From: Microcystis aeruginosa Ma_MB_S_20031200_S102
GTDB lineage: Bacteria; Cyanobacteriota; Cyanobacteriia; Cyanobacteriales; Microcystaceae
Direction of reading: 5' to 3'
Assembly: GCA_007095845.1 (NCBI GenBank)
Contig: SFBI01000013.1
Span: forward strand, 1 to 64,000
DNA: 64,000 bases
Shown here: positions 1 through 9,366 of the stretch, piece after piece
How the letters are laid out: every line of letters begins with the position of its first letter
How positions within the stretch are numbered: position 1 is the first letter of the stretch
The notes under the pieces: generated by a model
The model's input: the letters and a program-made list of their open reading frames with translations, nothing else
Databases searched by the model: none
Told to the model about the DNA's origin: nothing
Program-made: the position numbers and the translations under genes

Positions 1-111
1 AAATATGAATGGATTGAATTTAGCGCCTATAAAGACCGAAAGAGCCTCCTCGCTTACGTTAAAAAAGTGCTGGACAATTTTGGAGGCGAGTATGTAATTA
101 ATTTTGCCTAG
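1..111 (+). CDS. 3' end of an unidentified CDS (cut by window edge)
   Basis: An open frame runs from base 1 to a TAG at 109-111 and gives a 36-residue C-terminus rich in Lys, Tyr and Phe, ending in VINFA. The start lies outside the window. I do not recognise the family. The next complete gene starts 430 bp downstream on the same strand. Confidence 0.5.
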   Translation, partial: KYEWIEFSAYKDRKSLLAYVKKVLDNFGGEYVINFA

Positions 112-168
112 GTACTTAGATTGATATTTATCAGCTTTATAGCATTGCTAACCCCAGAGGAAGCTTGA

Positions 169-342
169 GGAATTTTCTACAGTGCAGGTTCGGAAGAACC
201 TGATTTATTTTTAGGAGTATTTATTGATGGTCAAGTTCGTCGTTCCTTTGTGATCTGGAAAGAAACCGAAGAACGCAACAAAACACCTGTTAAGGGTAAA
301 TTTTTAAAAATGACTTCTAATCAGCGCAGACGGAATTGTTGA
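169..342 (+). pseudogene. Gene remnant without a start codon
   Basis: After an in-frame TGA at 166-168 there is an open frame of 57 codons ending in TGA at 340-342. It has protein-like composition (SEEPDLFLGVFIDG, then a Lys/Arg-rich tail) but no ATG, GTG or TTG placed near a ribosome binding site. It fills most of the 429-bp gap between the left-edge CDS and the next gene. I read it as the leftover end of a decayed gene. The family is not recognised and chance openness cannot be excluded. Confidence 0.25.
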
Positions 343-540
343 GACTATTTTTTTCCTTCTTATCTTCGCTCAAAAGGATTATATATATGGGCGCACGGAT
401 TCCAATCATACAACAAGCATAAAGCAAGTCTCGCCTTTTGTCAAGGGTTTTAAGCAATAATCTTCAGGTTGCCTTTTAGCCAAACTCAGAACTAGGATAG
501 GAAAGAATAAGGTATTATTGCAGCCAGAGAGGTTTAGACT

Positions 541-1335
541 GTGACCAATGTAGCGATCGATGTCCGATTAACCGAGACTTCTCTGTGGCAATGGCAAACA
601 TGGCAAGGATTGCCCTATCTTACCTGTAATCTCTTGGAAGATTGGTCCCACGGCTTTTTTACCCGTCATTATTACCCCCAAACCCCGGAAGCTTTTACAG
701 CTGCTCTAGGGGCAAATATACCAGTTTATCGGGTCAAACAGGTACATGGCGATCGCTTATTAAATCCCCAAGGGATTACTAACCCAGAAATTGTCGAAGC
801 GGATGGGATTATCACCGATGCTTCTGGTCAAGGGATTTGGGTAGCCAGTGCCGACTGTACGCCTGTACTAATTGGCGATCGCTCTAGCGGTGTTGGGGTG
901 GCGATTCATTCTGGATGGAGAGGGACAGCTAAGGGGATAGTTCCTAAAGCAGTTAAGCAGTTATTAAACTCCGGTAGTTGTTTAGATAACTTGCTGCTGG
1001 CCCTGGGGCCCGCAATTGCTGGGGAAGTGTATCAAGTCGATGGAGAAGTTGCCGCAGAAGTGGGTTTAAGTTTATTCCCTCAAGAAACCAATCCCGACCA
1101 AATTCTGGCGAATTTATTTAACCTGTCCCCTTCCCCCTTATTTGCTGACGAGGAAAAAGGAAAAGTGCGCTTAGACGTGCGACGGGTGATTTATCATCAA
1201 CTACAACAGTTAGGAATTAGGGATGAACAAATCGCGATCGCTCCTTTTTGTACCTATCAACAAGAGGATCATTTTTTCTCCTATCGTCGGGAAAAAGCCA
1301 AAAAAATTCAATGGTCTGGCATAGTTAGCCGTTAA
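541..1335 (+). CDS. pgeF: Polyphenol oxidase / laccase-domain protein (YfiH/PgeF family)
   Basis: This 264-residue protein belongs to the YfiH/PgeF/LACC1 family, cytosolic enzymes described as peptidoglycan-editing factors and purine-nucleoside-cleaving enzymes. The metal-binding triad of the family is visible: His69 in QVHG, Cys106 in SADC, and His123 in HSGWRG. Length matches the family. The start is GTG at 541; homologs begin close to this point and no better ATG lies upstream. The gene stands alone, followed by a heptamer repeat and then fmt on the same strand. The family call is firm; the substrate in this organism is not shown by the sequence. Confidence 0.9.
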   Translation: MTNVAIDVRLTETSLWQWQTWQGLPYLTCNLLEDWSHGFFTRHYYPQTPEAFTAALGANIPVYRVKQVHGDRLLNPQGITNPEIVEADGIITDASGQGIWVASADCTPVLIGDRSSGVGVAIHSGWRGTAKGIVPKAVKQLLNSGSCLDNLLLALGPAIAGEVYQVDGEVAAEVGLSLFPQETNPDQILANLFNLSPSPLFADEEKGKVRLDVRRVIYHQLQQLGIRDEQIAIAPFCTYQQEDHFFSYRREKAKKIQWSGIVSR

Positions 1336-1378
1336 TAACTCAGTGGACATTCTCACTCAAGAATTCGCCCTTTCTTTT

Positions 1379-1433
1379 CACTGATTACTGATTACTGATA
1401 ACTGATTACTGATTACTGCTCACTGATAACTGA
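1379..1433 (+). repeat. TGATAAC/TGATTAC heptamer repeat (STRR type)
   Basis: A run of seven-base units (ACTGATT, ACTGATA) repeated about seven times in the pgeF-fmt gap, with one interruption (ACTGCTC). The same unit family occurs at 23418-23597, 29398-29442, 34315-34432 and 35330-35381. It resembles the short tandemly repeated repetitive (STRR) heptanucleotides known from cyanobacteria. Confidence 0.85.
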
Positions 1434-1450
1434 AAAATCCCCCCTCTCCC

Positions 1451-2428
1451 ATGCGTATTGTTTTTTTCGGAACCCCGACTTTTGCGGTTCCCACCCTCAA
1501 AAAATTATTAGCCAATCCCGATATAGAAGTAATTGCCGTAGTTACCCAACCGGACAAGCGCCGGGGAAGGGGTAATCAATTAATCCCCTCACCGGTGAAA
1601 CAAATAGCCATAGAACAGCAAATACCAGTTTTGCAGCCCAAAAGTGTCAAAAAAAATGCTAAAACCTTAGATTTTCTCAGAAAATCGCGAGCGGATGCTT
1701 TTGTAGTGGTTGCCTACGGACAAATCCTCTCCCCAGAAATTCTAGAGATGCCGAGATTAGGCTGTATTAACGTTCATGGCTCAATTTTACCGAAATATCG
1801 GGGAGCGGCCCCCGTGCAGTGGTGCATCGCTAGGGGAGAAAAAGAAACCGGTATCACCACCATGTTAATGGATGCGGGCATGGACACCGGACCGATGTTA
1901 CTGAAAGCCTACAGCCCGATCGCTCTTTTTGACAATGCCGAACAGGTGGGAGCAACCCTAGGGCAAATGGGGGCGGATTTGCTCCTAGAAACCCTCTCTA
2001 AGCTCGATCGAGCAGAAATTACCCCAATTCCTCAAAATAACGACGATGCCACCTATGCCCCTTTAATTGAGAAATCTGACTACCTAATCCACTGGCAAGA
2101 TTCGGGCCAGACAATTCACGATCGAGTCCGGGGTTTTTATCCTAATGCGCTGACCACTTTCCGGGGACAACCCCTAAAAGTGATGGCCACTATTCCCCTA
2201 GACGATCCTAGTCAACTGCCTCGAGAATTACAGACAAAAGACCTTTCTCATCTAAGCGGAGAAGTGGGATCGATCGTGACTCTCTGGAAAAATTTCGGGC
2301 CAGTGGTGCAGACGGGAGCGGGTTTATTATTATTAAAAGAAGTGCAATTATCGGGAAAACCACCGCGTTCTGGCGGGGATTTGGTCAATGGTTCCCGTTT
2401 AACTATCGGTGAGATTTTCGGTCAATAG
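1451..2428 (+). CDS. fmt: Methionyl-tRNA formyltransferase
   Basis: Transfers the formyl group of 10-formyl-tetrahydrofolate to Met-tRNA(fMet) for translation initiation in the cytosol. The 325-residue length is usual. The N-terminal FGTP (about residues 6-9) is the typical start of the formyltransferase fold, and the catalytic Asn107, His109 and Asp145 sit in [17 protein letters not shown] and DAGMDTGP. The C-terminal OB-like domain (about 210-320) is present. The peptide deformylase that removes the formyl group is also in this window (27.1 kb) but not linked. ATG at 1451 follows the heptamer repeat directly. Confidence 0.97.
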   Translation: MRIVFFGTPTFAVPTLKKLLANPDIEVIAVVTQPDKRRGRGNQLIPSPVKQIAIEQQIPVLQPKSVKKNAKTLDFLRKSRADAFVVVAYGQILSPEILEMPRLGCINVHGSILPKYRGAAPVQWCIARGEKETGITTMLMDAGMDTGPMLLKAYSPIALFDNAEQVGATLGQMGADLLLETLSKLDRAEITPIPQNNDDATYAPLIEKSDYLIHWQDSGQTIHDRVRGFYPNALTTFRGQPLKVMATIPLDDPSQLPRELQTKDLSHLSGEVGSIVTLWKNFGPVVQTGAGLLLLKEVQLSGKPPRSGGDLVNGSRLTIGEIFGQ

Positions 2429-2457
2429 TTTTCGGGGTATGGCTTTCTTTTGCTCCT

Positions 2458-2838
2458 CTATGCTTCACCGGTGAAGATTTTTTTCAACTTGCGAAAGCGA
2501 TCGGAATAACTTCTTAATACTTCGATCGCAAACATGGGGGTTTCCTGTACGGCAAATAAAAACTGCGGTTGATTGAGACAGGCTAATTTACAATCAGTTT
2601 TGGCAATAGCTGTGGATTCTCGCAGTTTATCCCCATGCAGGAGCGCTCCCACTCCGAATACATCCCCTTTTTCTAGAGTTTCTATCAATTGTTCCTTAAC
2701 ATACATCTCCACTTCTCCGCTAAGAATACCGTACATTAACTCGCCCTCCGTGCCATCGACAAAAATAACTTCACCAGCTTGAAAAATGCGATCGGGATGA
2801 TTTTCGAGAATTCTAATCGTATCTACGGGACTTAACAT
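2458..2838 (-). CDS. Single-domain cyclic nucleotide-binding (CAP_ED) protein
   Basis: A 126-residue protein made of one cyclic nucleotide-binding beta-roll with no DNA-binding helix-turn-helix. The roll is seen in the pattern around GELMYGILSGEVEMYV (about 31-46) and KGDVFGVGALLHGDKLRES (about 57-75). In cAMP binders the phosphate-binding cassette usually reads FGE; here the Glu is Val, so nucleotide binding is uncertain. It is convergent with fmt, with 29 bp between the stop codons. Likely a small signalling or scaffold protein; partner unknown. Confidence 0.8.
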   Translation of the reverse strand: MLSPVDTIRILENHPDRIFQAGEVIFVDGTEGELMYGILSGEVEMYVKEQLIETLEKGDVFGVGALLHGDKLRESTAIAKTDCKLACLNQPQFLFAVQETPMFAIEVLRSYSDRFRKLKKIFTGEA

Positions 2839-2960
2839 GATTTAACAAGAATTTTTCGGGTTATCTCTCCCATTTTCCAATAGATTGAACTCGCCGATCA
2901 TCGTTTTTGTATGTAAGAATACATCTCCCCACACCCCATATCCTTGAAAAAACACTGGGG

Positions 2961-3788
2961 TTAAAACTGTTCGATCGCTGCTTGGGTGATTTCTGCGATC
3001 GCTGTTAAACTGGGACTAACTGGGCCAGTATCGGTGGATAACCAGAGAAGATACTCGACATTACCCGCAGGTCCGGTAATGGGGGACGAAGTTAAACCCC
3101 GATAGAACCATCCTAAGACTTCTGCGGCCTGTAAAACCTGAAAAATTGCCGATGCTTGGTCTTGGTGGTCGCGAACTACCCCTTTTTTCCCGACTTTTTC
3201 TCGTCCCACCTCGAATTGGGGTTTGACCAATAAAATCGCCTCTCGCGGTGGATTTAATAGCGTCCACAGGGTCGGCAAAACTTTGGTCAGGGAAATAAAA
3301 GACAGATCCATAACTGCTAAATCGGCGGGTTTTTCCTGTCTGTATAACTTTTCTGGGGTTAAATAGCGAAAATTAGTTCTTTCTAGTAAAATAACTCGTT
3401 GATCCTGCCGTAAACTCCAGGCTACTTGTCCATAACCCACATCGACCCCATAAACCTGTTTTGCTCCTTTTTGCAAGAGACAATCGGTAAATCCCCCCGT
3501 GGAAATGCCTCCATCTAAACAAATGCGATCGCTGACATCGATGGCAAACAATTCTAAGGCCTTGGCTAATTTTTCGCCCCCCCTTGACAAATAGGGCAGT
3601 TTCTGCTTAATCTCGATCGCCGCTTCTGGATCGATTTCTGTGGCCGGTTTATCGATGATTTGATGATTGACTTTCACCTCTCCAGCGCGAATTAATCGCT
3701 GTGCCTGTTGACGGGAATCACAGAGATTTTTGGCTACTAATAATATATCTAATCTTTGTTTCGGCAAGGAAGGCCTCCCAATAATCAC
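2961..3788 (-). CDS. tlyA: TlyA-family rRNA 2'-O-methyltransferase
   Basis: The 275-residue protein has an N-terminal S4 RNA-binding domain (about 10-65, with RLDILLVAKNLCDSRQQA and RLIRAGEV) followed by a Rossmann methyltransferase domain whose SAM loop reads LDGGISTGGFTDCLL (about 91-105). TlyA enzymes methylate cytidines in rRNA; older annotations call the family hemolysin A. The annotated start is GTG at 3788; an in-frame TTG eight codons later (LPKQR) is a possible alternative because homologs often begin with that stretch. It is a single gene; its promoter region is shared with the divergent small membrane protein at 3907. Confidence 0.92.
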   Translation of the reverse strand: MIIGRPSLPKQRLDILLVAKNLCDSRQQAQRLIRAGEVKVNHQIIDKPATEIDPEAAIEIKQKLPYLSRGGEKLAKALELFAIDVSDRICLDGGISTGGFTDCLLQKGAKQVYGVDVGYGQVAWSLRQDQRVILLERTNFRYLTPEKLYRQEKPADLAVMDLSFISLTKVLPTLWTLLNPPREAILLVKPQFEVGREKVGKKGVVRDHQDQASAIFQVLQAAEVLGWFYRGLTSSPITGPAGNVEYLLWLSTDTGPVSPSLTAIAEITQAAIEQF

Positions 3789-3906
3789 CGGCTAATTCTA
3801 AAAAATACCTTATTTTTCCCCAAGCAATCCCAGAAGGAAGATTATAAGTAAAGATAGGGACAAGCGAAACCCATCAGCTAAATTTTCGCTGCCATCCCGA
3901 TATTTT

Positions 3907-4128
3907 ATGGATAAAGATACTCGATTCGCTGTTTTGGTCATTGGCATCCCCTTTCTGGGACTAGCTTACTGTGGCTTGATTTTTGCCGTGATGATCTATT
4001 GGGTCTGGGCCCGGGAACATCCCGTAACCATGGCCACTTTTTTCGTCCTTGCTCCTTCTTTGATTTCTGGCTCTATTTGGCTGTTAGCTTCCTACAAAGC
4101 CCGTCAAAAGCAGCGTTTAGGGTTATAG
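3907..4128 (+). CDS. Small two-span membrane protein
   Basis: A 73-residue protein with two hydrophobic segments (about 7-31 and 41-60) joined by a charged turn (WAREHPVTM) and a basic C-terminus (YKARQKQRLGL), so it is predicted to be an integral membrane protein with both ends on the cytoplasmic side. No catalytic motif is visible. It starts with ATG 119 bp from the divergent tlyA. The family is not recognised. Amphipathic patterning and clean ends make a real gene likely. Confidence 0.7.
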   Translation: MDKDTRFAVLVIGIPFLGLAYCGLIFAVMIYWVWAREHPVTMATFFVLAPSLISGSIWLLASYKARQKQRLGL

Positions 4129-4281
4129 TTGACGTTACTAAGCTAGGACGCATTTAAACCGCTTATTCTTGGATTAGTTGAACCTCCCCCAATCCCTTTA
4201 CTGTTGCCCCCCTTTTTTTTGTACTGTTTTTTGCACTAAATTTATTCGAGGTGCTAAAACAATATGATCGGGATTGACAAA

Positions 4282-4510
4282 TTCACTGATAAGCTCTGCA
4301 ACCCCTAGTAAAGTCAAAAAAAGATTGCAGTTGTACCAAACTGGGGACTTTCCGATAGATAGAAGCGATCGATCCCCGGAATCCTACACTGGTAAATTCT
4401 ACCCCATCCCCCACTTCATAGATCTGTTCTTGCCAAACTCCGGAATCCTTGCGACGGTGACATTCAATTTTGGCTCTTCGGTTTTTGTTATGCCATGGAC
4501 GGGGTTTATA
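4282..4510 (-). pseudogene. Remnant of a Uma2-family nuclease gene (C-terminal part)
   Basis: Reading the minus strand gives about 75 codons with the look of a Uma2 (DUF820) C-terminus: AKIECHRRKDSGVWQEQIYE, then a beta-strand pattern VGDGVEFTSVGF and SIASIYRKVP, ending at TGA (4282-4284). The N-terminal half, including the nuclease motif, is missing. The plus-strand frame that covers the same bases shows no protein-like features. It lies just downstream of a second Uma2 gene (4619-5107) on the same strand but is not simply its shifted continuation, because it repeats the IEC/IEA strand. It fills the 490-bp gap between 4129 and 4618; I see nothing else in the remainder. Confidence 0.6.
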
Positions 4511-4618
4511 AGGGATGCAACCCTTATATAGAAAGGCATTTAGCCATTTTTGTTAATTATTTTTGCTCTAGAGCGAACTAATCAATTAAGTCTGTTGCCA
4601 GATAAGGATTTAGTCGAT

Positions 4619-5107
4619 TTATGCCCCCCCATCGAACCATAACAAGTAACGAAGAGCCTCAATTTTCATCTGGTTTTGATGAATAAGAATATATTCTTTT
4701 AAGGTGGGACAGGTTTGATAATCGCTAAATTTATCACCCCTATCAAAGGATTCCGTCGATTGCGATAATACTTCAATAATCAGAACGGGATAGAGAATAA
4801 AATCATCGGTATTGTTAATCTCTCTCTCGTCACAAACCGCGGCAATATCGGGATAATAATAACAATTTGCTTCCTCTAACCGAACTTTGATATCGGAAGT
4901 GAGAACAAGACAGGGACTATCATCGAGATGGATACTCAATAAGGTAGCTAGATTTGTATTTAAGACAATATGCGGCTTTTTTGCCCCTACCATCGCATAA
5001 ATCCGTCTTTTTCGGTACTCGTGCTTAATCGGACTGACTCTTTCCCTTTCTAGATACACTTCTGGAGAGACATAAAAAAAATTAGGATTCGTCACCATGC
5101 TCCTCAT
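4619..5107 (-). CDS. Uma2-family endonuclease, C-terminus shortened
   Basis: This 162-residue Uma2 (PF05685, PD-(D/E)xK fold) protein has the usual motif order: early YLERERVSPIKHEY, then SDIKVRLEEANCYYYPDIAAVC (Asp in YYPD) and VLIIEVLSQSTESFDRGDKF (Glu-Val-Leu core and Lys). Family members are normally 180-200 residues. Here the chain ends in an unusual WFDGGA just after the IEALRY strand, where homologs continue with about 30 further residues. A run of seven Gs lies at the end, which is a plausible frameshift site. Possibly non-functional. The biological role of Uma2 proteins, abundant in cyanobacteria, is not settled. Confidence 0.7.
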   Translation of the reverse strand: MRSMVTNPNFFYVSPEVYLERERVSPIKHEYRKRRIYAMVGAKKPHIVLNTNLATLLSIHLDDSPCLVLTSDIKVRLEEANCYYYPDIAAVCDEREINNTDDFILYPVLIIEVLSQSTESFDRGDKFSDYQTCPTLKEYILIHQNQMKIEALRYLLWFDGGA

Positions 5108-5192
5108 GCTCCCTATTCTCGAATAACTAAATTATCGCCTTTGGAAATCATCGCTCTTGGACTCAATCTCGCTAGACTTATAGATCAATGAT

Positions 5193-5228
5193 TGTCACTT
5201 GTAACATTTGTATTACAGTTATGTGACA
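5193..5228. promoter_or_regulatory. Nested inverted repeat upstream of ileS
   Basis: TGTCAC (5193-5198) and GTGACA (5223-5228) form an outer inverted repeat; TGTAA and TTACA form an inner one. The site lies about 45 bp before the ileS start and could be an operator or part of the promoter. The spacing does not fit a canonical NtcA box (GTA-N8-TAC; here it is N10). The assignment is tentative. Confidence 0.25.
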
Positions 5229-5271
5229 GGATAGAGATAACGACTCTCAAAGGGACGTTATTTAGGAATGA

Positions 5272-8166
5272 ATGCCGAAAACGATTGATATCCATAGGTT
5301 TGCCAGAATGTCCAACGCTAAAAGTTACAAAGATACCGTTAATTTGCCTCAAACTGACTTTGATATGCGAGCAAATGCCAGCAAACGTGAGCCAGAAATG
5401 CAGAAATTCTGGCAAGATGAGCAAATATACGAGAAATTAGCGCAAAATAACCCCAAAGAATTATTTATTCTCCACGATGGTCCTCCCTACGCTAACGGAT
5501 CTCTGCATATCGGTCATGCTTTAAATAAAATTCTCAAAGACATTATCAATAAATATAAACTGCTGCAAGGCTACAAAGTGCGCTATGTGCCGGGTTGGGA
5601 TTGTCACGGGTTGCCGATTGAACTGAAGGTTTTACAAAGTCTCAAAAGCTCGGAAAAAGAGGGTCTAACCCCTTTGAAATTACGTCAGAAAGCCCACGAT
5701 TTTGCCCTTCAAACGCAAAAAGAACAGTGTGAAGGTTTCAAAAGGTATGGAGTCTGGGGAGACTGGGAAAATCCCTATTTAACCCTAAAACCCGAATACG
5801 AGGCCGCTCAAATTGCCGTATTCGGAAAAATGGCCCTAAAAGGTTATATTTATCGGGGACTAAAACCGGTTCACTGGAGTCCTAGTTCTCAAACCGCTTT
5901 AGCTGAGGCCGAATTAGAATATCCCGAAGGTCACACTTCCCGCAGTGTCTATGTTGCTTTTCCAATTACGTCAGTTTTAACCCCGGTTTTAACGCCATTT
6001 TTGCCTAATTTATCCGTCGCTATCTGGACGACTACCCCCTGGACTTTACCCGGGAATTTGGCCGTCGCATTGAACCCAGAATTAAACTATTCAGTGGTGG
6101 AAACTAGCGAGTCTAATTATCTAATCGTAGCGACGGATTTAGTCGAAAAATTGGCCGACACTTTTAACACAACTTTGACGATTAAAGCAACGGTTAAAGG
6201 TCTGGAATTAGAACATACTAAATATCGTCATCCTTTGTTTGACAGAGAAAGTGCTATTCTCATCGGTGGGGATTATGTCACCACTGATTCTGGTACCGGA
6301 TTAGTTCATACGGCCCCCGGCCATGGTCAGGAGGATTATATCGTCGGCCAACGTTACGGTTTACCGATACTTTCTCCCGTGGATGATAAGGGAAATTTCA
6401 CCGCAGAAGCGGGACAATTTGCGGGTTTAAATGTCTTGAAAGATGCTAATGAAGCAATAATTTTAGCACTGACAGAAAAGGGGGCCTTACTCAAAGAAGA
6501 AGCATATCAGCATAAATATCCCTACGATTGGAGAACCAAAAAACCGACAATTTTCCGCGCAACAGAACAATGGTTTGCTTCCGTAGAAGGATTCCGGGAA
6601 TTAGCTTTAGAAGCAATTGATTCGGTGCGTTGGATTCCTGCAACGGGTAAGAATCGCATCACTTCTATGGTTAGTGAAAGAAGCGATTGGTGTATCTCTC
6701 GTCAGCGCAGTTGGGGGGTTCCTATTCCTGTTTTTTATGACGAAGAAACGAATGAACCGCTGTTAACGGAGGAGACGATTAATCACGTTCAAGCTATCTT
6801 CGCAGTCAAGGGTTCTAATGCTTGGTGGGAGTTATCGGTAGAGGAATTGTTACCTCCCAGTTATCGCGATAATGGTCGCAGTTATCGCAAGGGAATGGAT
6901 ACTATGGATGTGTGGTTTGATTCTGGTTCTAGTTGGAATGCGGTGGCTAATGCTCGACCAGAATTAAGTTATCCTGCGGATATGTATCTAGAAGGATCGG
7001 ATCAGCATCGGGGATGGTTTCAATCGAGTTTATTAACCAGTGTGGCTGCTAATGGTATTGCTCCCTATAAAACGGTGTTAACTCACGGTTTTGTTTTGGA
7101 TGAACAGGGACGAAAAATGAGTAAATCTCTGGGTAATGTCATCGATCCTAATGTGATCATTAATGGTGGTAAAGACCAGAAAAAAGAACCCGCTTATGGG
7201 GTGGATGTGATTCGGTTATGGGTGTCCTCAGTGGACTATACCAATGATGTGAATATCGGTCAAAATATTCTTAAACAGTTGGTAGATATCCGCAATAAAA
7301 TCCGTAACACTGCCAGGTTTTTACTGGGGAGTTTAAATGATTTTGATCCCGTTAAAGATGCGGTAGCTTATGATGATCTACCGGAGATCGATCGCTATAT
7401 GTTACATCGTATCTCGGAGGTGTTTACGGAAGTTACGGCAGCTTTTGAAAGTTTCCAATTTTTCCGCTTTTTCCAGACGGTACAGAATTTTTGTGTTGTC
7501 GATTTATCTAACTTTTATATCGACATCGCTAAGGATCGTTTATACATTTCTGATCCTAATTCTTTCCGTCGTCGCAGTTGTCAAACAGTCTATGCTATTG
7601 CTTTAGAAAATCTTGCTAAAGCGATCGCTCCTGTCCTTTCTCATCTAGCGGAAGATATCTGGCAATTTCTCCCCTACAAAACTCCTTATTTATCAGTATT
7701 TGAGTCAGGATGGCTAAACATCGATCCTGCTTGGAATAATCGCGAATTGGCCGATAAATGGGCGAAATTCCGGCAGCTACGCACCGAAGTTAATAAGGTG
7801 ATGGAAACTGCCAGAAATGATAAAGCGATCGGTGCTTCTTTAGAGGCAAAAGTTTTACTTTATGTTCCCGATGAAACCTTACAACAGGAGTTAGAATTAT
7901 TCAACAATTGTGATAGTTTAACGGGGAATAAAGTCGATGAATTGCGTTATCTATTTCTCTCTTCTCAAGTGGAATTAGTTAGTGATATTAGCGCGATTCA
8001 AACCGCAGAATATAAGGGAGAATCGGACTTTGTTTCGGTGGGAATTGTCAAAGCAGATGGCGAAAAATGCGATCGCTGTTGGAATTATTCCACTCAAGTG
8101 GGAAAATTTGCCGATGATCCCACTATTTGCGAGCGCTGTAATGCCGCTTTAAAAGGAGAGTTCTAA
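5272..8166 (+). CDS. ileS: Isoleucyl-tRNA synthetase
   Basis: Charges tRNA(Ile) with isoleucine in the cytosol. It is a class I synthetase with the HIGH signature (LHIGH, about 78-82), the KMSKS loop (615-619), the intervening CP1 editing domain and, at the C-terminus, a zinc finger with Cys933/936 and Cys953/956 (CDRCW...CERC). The 964-residue length is normal for bacterial IleS. ATG at 5272 has an AGGA four bases upstream; ATG at 5308 (MSNAKSYKDTV) matches the usual N-terminus of cyanobacterial homologs better, so the true protein may be 12 residues shorter. A strong hairpin terminator follows. Confidence 0.97.
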   Translation: MPKTIDIHRFARMSNAKSYKDTVNLPQTDFDMRANASKREPEMQKFWQDEQIYEKLAQNNPKELFILHDGPPYANGSLHIGHALNKILKDIINKYKLLQGYKVRYVPGWDCHGLPIELKVLQSLKSSEKEGLTPLKLRQKAHDFALQTQKEQCEGFKRYGVWGDWENPYLTLKPEYEAAQIAVFGKMALKGYIYRGLKPVHWSPSSQTALAEAELEYPEGHTSRSVYVAFPITSVLTPVLTPFLPNLSVAIWTTTPWTLPGNLAVALNPELNYSVVETSESNYLIVATDLVEKLADTFNTTLTIKATVKGLELEHTKYRHPLFDRESAILIGGDYVTTDSGTGLVHTAPGHGQEDYIVGQRYGLPILSPVDDKGNFTAEAGQFAGLNVLKDANEAIILALTEKGALLKEEAYQHKYPYDWRTKKPTIFRATEQWFASVEGFRELALEAIDSVRWIPATGKNRITSMVSERSDWCISRQRSWGVPIPVFYDEETNEPLLTEETINHVQAIFAVKGSNAWWELSVEELLPPSYRDNGRSYRKGMDTMDVWFDSGSSWNAVANARPELSYPADMYLEGSDQHRGWFQSSLLTSVAANGIAPYKTVLTHGFVLDEQGRKMSKSLGNVIDPNVIINGGKDQKKEPAYGVDVIRLWVSSVDYTNDVNIGQNILKQLVDIRNKIRNTARFLLGSLNDFDPVKDAVAYDDLPEIDRYMLHRISEVFTEVTAAFESFQFFRFFQTVQNFCVVDLSNFYIDIAKDRLYISDPNSFRRRSCQTVYAIALENLAKAIAPVLSHLAEDIWQFLPYKTPYLSVFESGWLNIDPAWNNRELADKWAKFRQLRTEVNKVMETARNDKAIGASLEAKVLLYVPDETLQQELELFNNCDSLTGNKVDELRYLFLSSQVELVSDISAIQTAEYKGESDFVSVGIVKADGEKCDRCWNYSTQVGKFADDPTICERCNAALKGEF

Positions 8167-8174
8167 GCTAAATT

Positions 8175-8210
8175 AAAAGGGTGCTTTATTGTTTAATAAA
8201 GTACCCTTTT
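8175..8210 (+). terminator. Rho-independent terminator of ileS
   Basis: Two 16-base arms (8175-8190 and 8195-8210) with one mismatch and a four-base GTTT loop start nine bases after the ileS stop. The arms begin with A-runs and end in T-runs, so the structure could work in both directions. It separates ileS from the DUF262 gene. Confidence 0.8.
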
Positions 8211-8250
8211 AACTGTGAAAATTTTATAGATATTAGGAGGGGAAAAAATT

Positions 8251-9366
8251 ATGGTTAATTATCTCAGTCAAGAAGAGAAATTACTAGCAGCCGAAGAAGA
8301 AAAGTATCTAGAGGAAGAAGATGATGTGGATTTTCCTCCTATAGATATTATTGCTTACAATGAGCAGCGTTCCTGCTCTGATCTAGTTAGAATGTATCAA
8401 AAAAAACAATTGGTTATCGATCCAGATTTTCAAAGAGATGTGGTGTGGACTGATGCACAACAAACTCGTTTTATTGATAGTTTAATGAAACAGTTACCGA
8501 TTCCTAGTATGTGTATTAGTCTTGACTATAAGACAGATAAACGCTATATCATCGATGGATTACAACGAATTAGTACCATCGTCAAATTTTTAACTACTGA
8601 AAATTGGAAGCTATCAAAATTAGCTGATGTAGATTCGTCTATTTCTGGAAAAACAGTTGAGGAAATAAAAACTCAGCATGAAGAATTATATGAACGCGTA
8701 GAAAATATGACTATTCCCATCACCATGATTCGCTATGACTCCAGCAAAAAAACTCATAATAATTATATTTTTAACATTTTCCATCGCTTAAATACCGGTG
8801 GAGTAAAACTTAATAATCAGGAGATCAGAAATTGTATCTATAATGGCGAGTTTAATACTTTTTTAAAAGAATGCGCTCAATATGAAAACTGGCTTTTGCT
8901 GATGGATCGAAAGCAGAAAAAAGCATCTCGATTTGAAGATGAAGAATTAGTTCTTCGTTTCTTTGCTTTTTATGATGGATACCAGAACTACAAGGGGAAA
9001 TTGACCGGATTTTTAAATGATTATATGTATAAACATAGATTGGCTCATGAAGATTTTATTCAAGATAAAGATCAATTATTTAAGCAAACTGTTGACTTGA
9101 TTTATGATAGAATCTTCAAAGAGGAACCTCTCAAAACCAGTAAAGTTATTGCTGAGGGAATTCTGTTAGGAGTTGCCAAAAATTTAGATACTTTAGTCAA
9201 TCTCTCCAATGATGAATTACAAGACAAGTATTCTAGATTAATAAAATCTGAACCATTTTTAACTAAAAATTTATCTGGTGGTATGTATCGAAAAGATAAG
9301 GCTTTAGAGAGAATTAATACATCTATCAAAATTTTTTCATCTACTTCTACTGGTAATGATTACTAA
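8251..9366 (+). CDS. DUF262 (GmrSD N-terminal/ParB-like) protein
   Basis: A 371-residue protein whose N-terminal half is a DUF262 domain: PDFQRDVVWTDAQQTRFIDS (about 58-77) leads to the signature DGLQR (102-106). DUF262 is the ParB/sulfiredoxin-like NTP-using domain of the type IV restriction enzyme GmrSD and of several defence proteins. There is no C-terminal HNH (DUF1524) domain, so it is a stand-alone DUF262 protein. A strong Shine-Dalgarno (AGGAGGGG) sits 8 bases before the ATG. It overlaps the following HEPN gene by 11 bp, so the two are translationally coupled. Codons are AT-richer than in ileS, suggesting acquisition. Likely half of a two-gene defence or toxin-type unit. Confidence 0.88.
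   Translation: MVNYLSQEEKLLAAEEEKYLEEEDDVDFPPIDIIAYNEQRSCSDLVRMYQKKQLVIDPDFQRDVVWTDAQQTRFIDSLMKQLPIPSMCISLDYKTDKRYIIDGLQRISTIVKFLTTENWKLSKLADVDSSISGKTVEEIKTQHEELYERVENMTIPITMIRYDSSKKTHNNYIFNIFHRLNTGGVKLNNQEIRNCIYNGEFNTFLKECAQYENWLLLMDRKQKKASRFEDEELVLRFFAFYDGYQNYKGKLTGFLNDYMYKHRLAHEDFIQDKDQLFKQTVDLIYDRIFKEEPLKTSKVIAEGILLGVAKNLDTLVNLSNDELQDKYSRLIKSEPFLTKNLSGGMYRKDKALERINTSIKIFSSTSTGNDY

Noticed and set aside
4274-4531. Plus-strand frame of 85 codons that could be read as a gene
   Set aside because: The minus strand of the same DNA shows a Uma2 C-terminus in frame, while the plus-strand product has no protein-like motif and no ribosome binding site.
5193-5228. NtcA-binding site upstream of ileS
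   Set aside because: The GTA...TAC spacing is 10, where NtcA needs 8; kept only as a generic inverted repeat.
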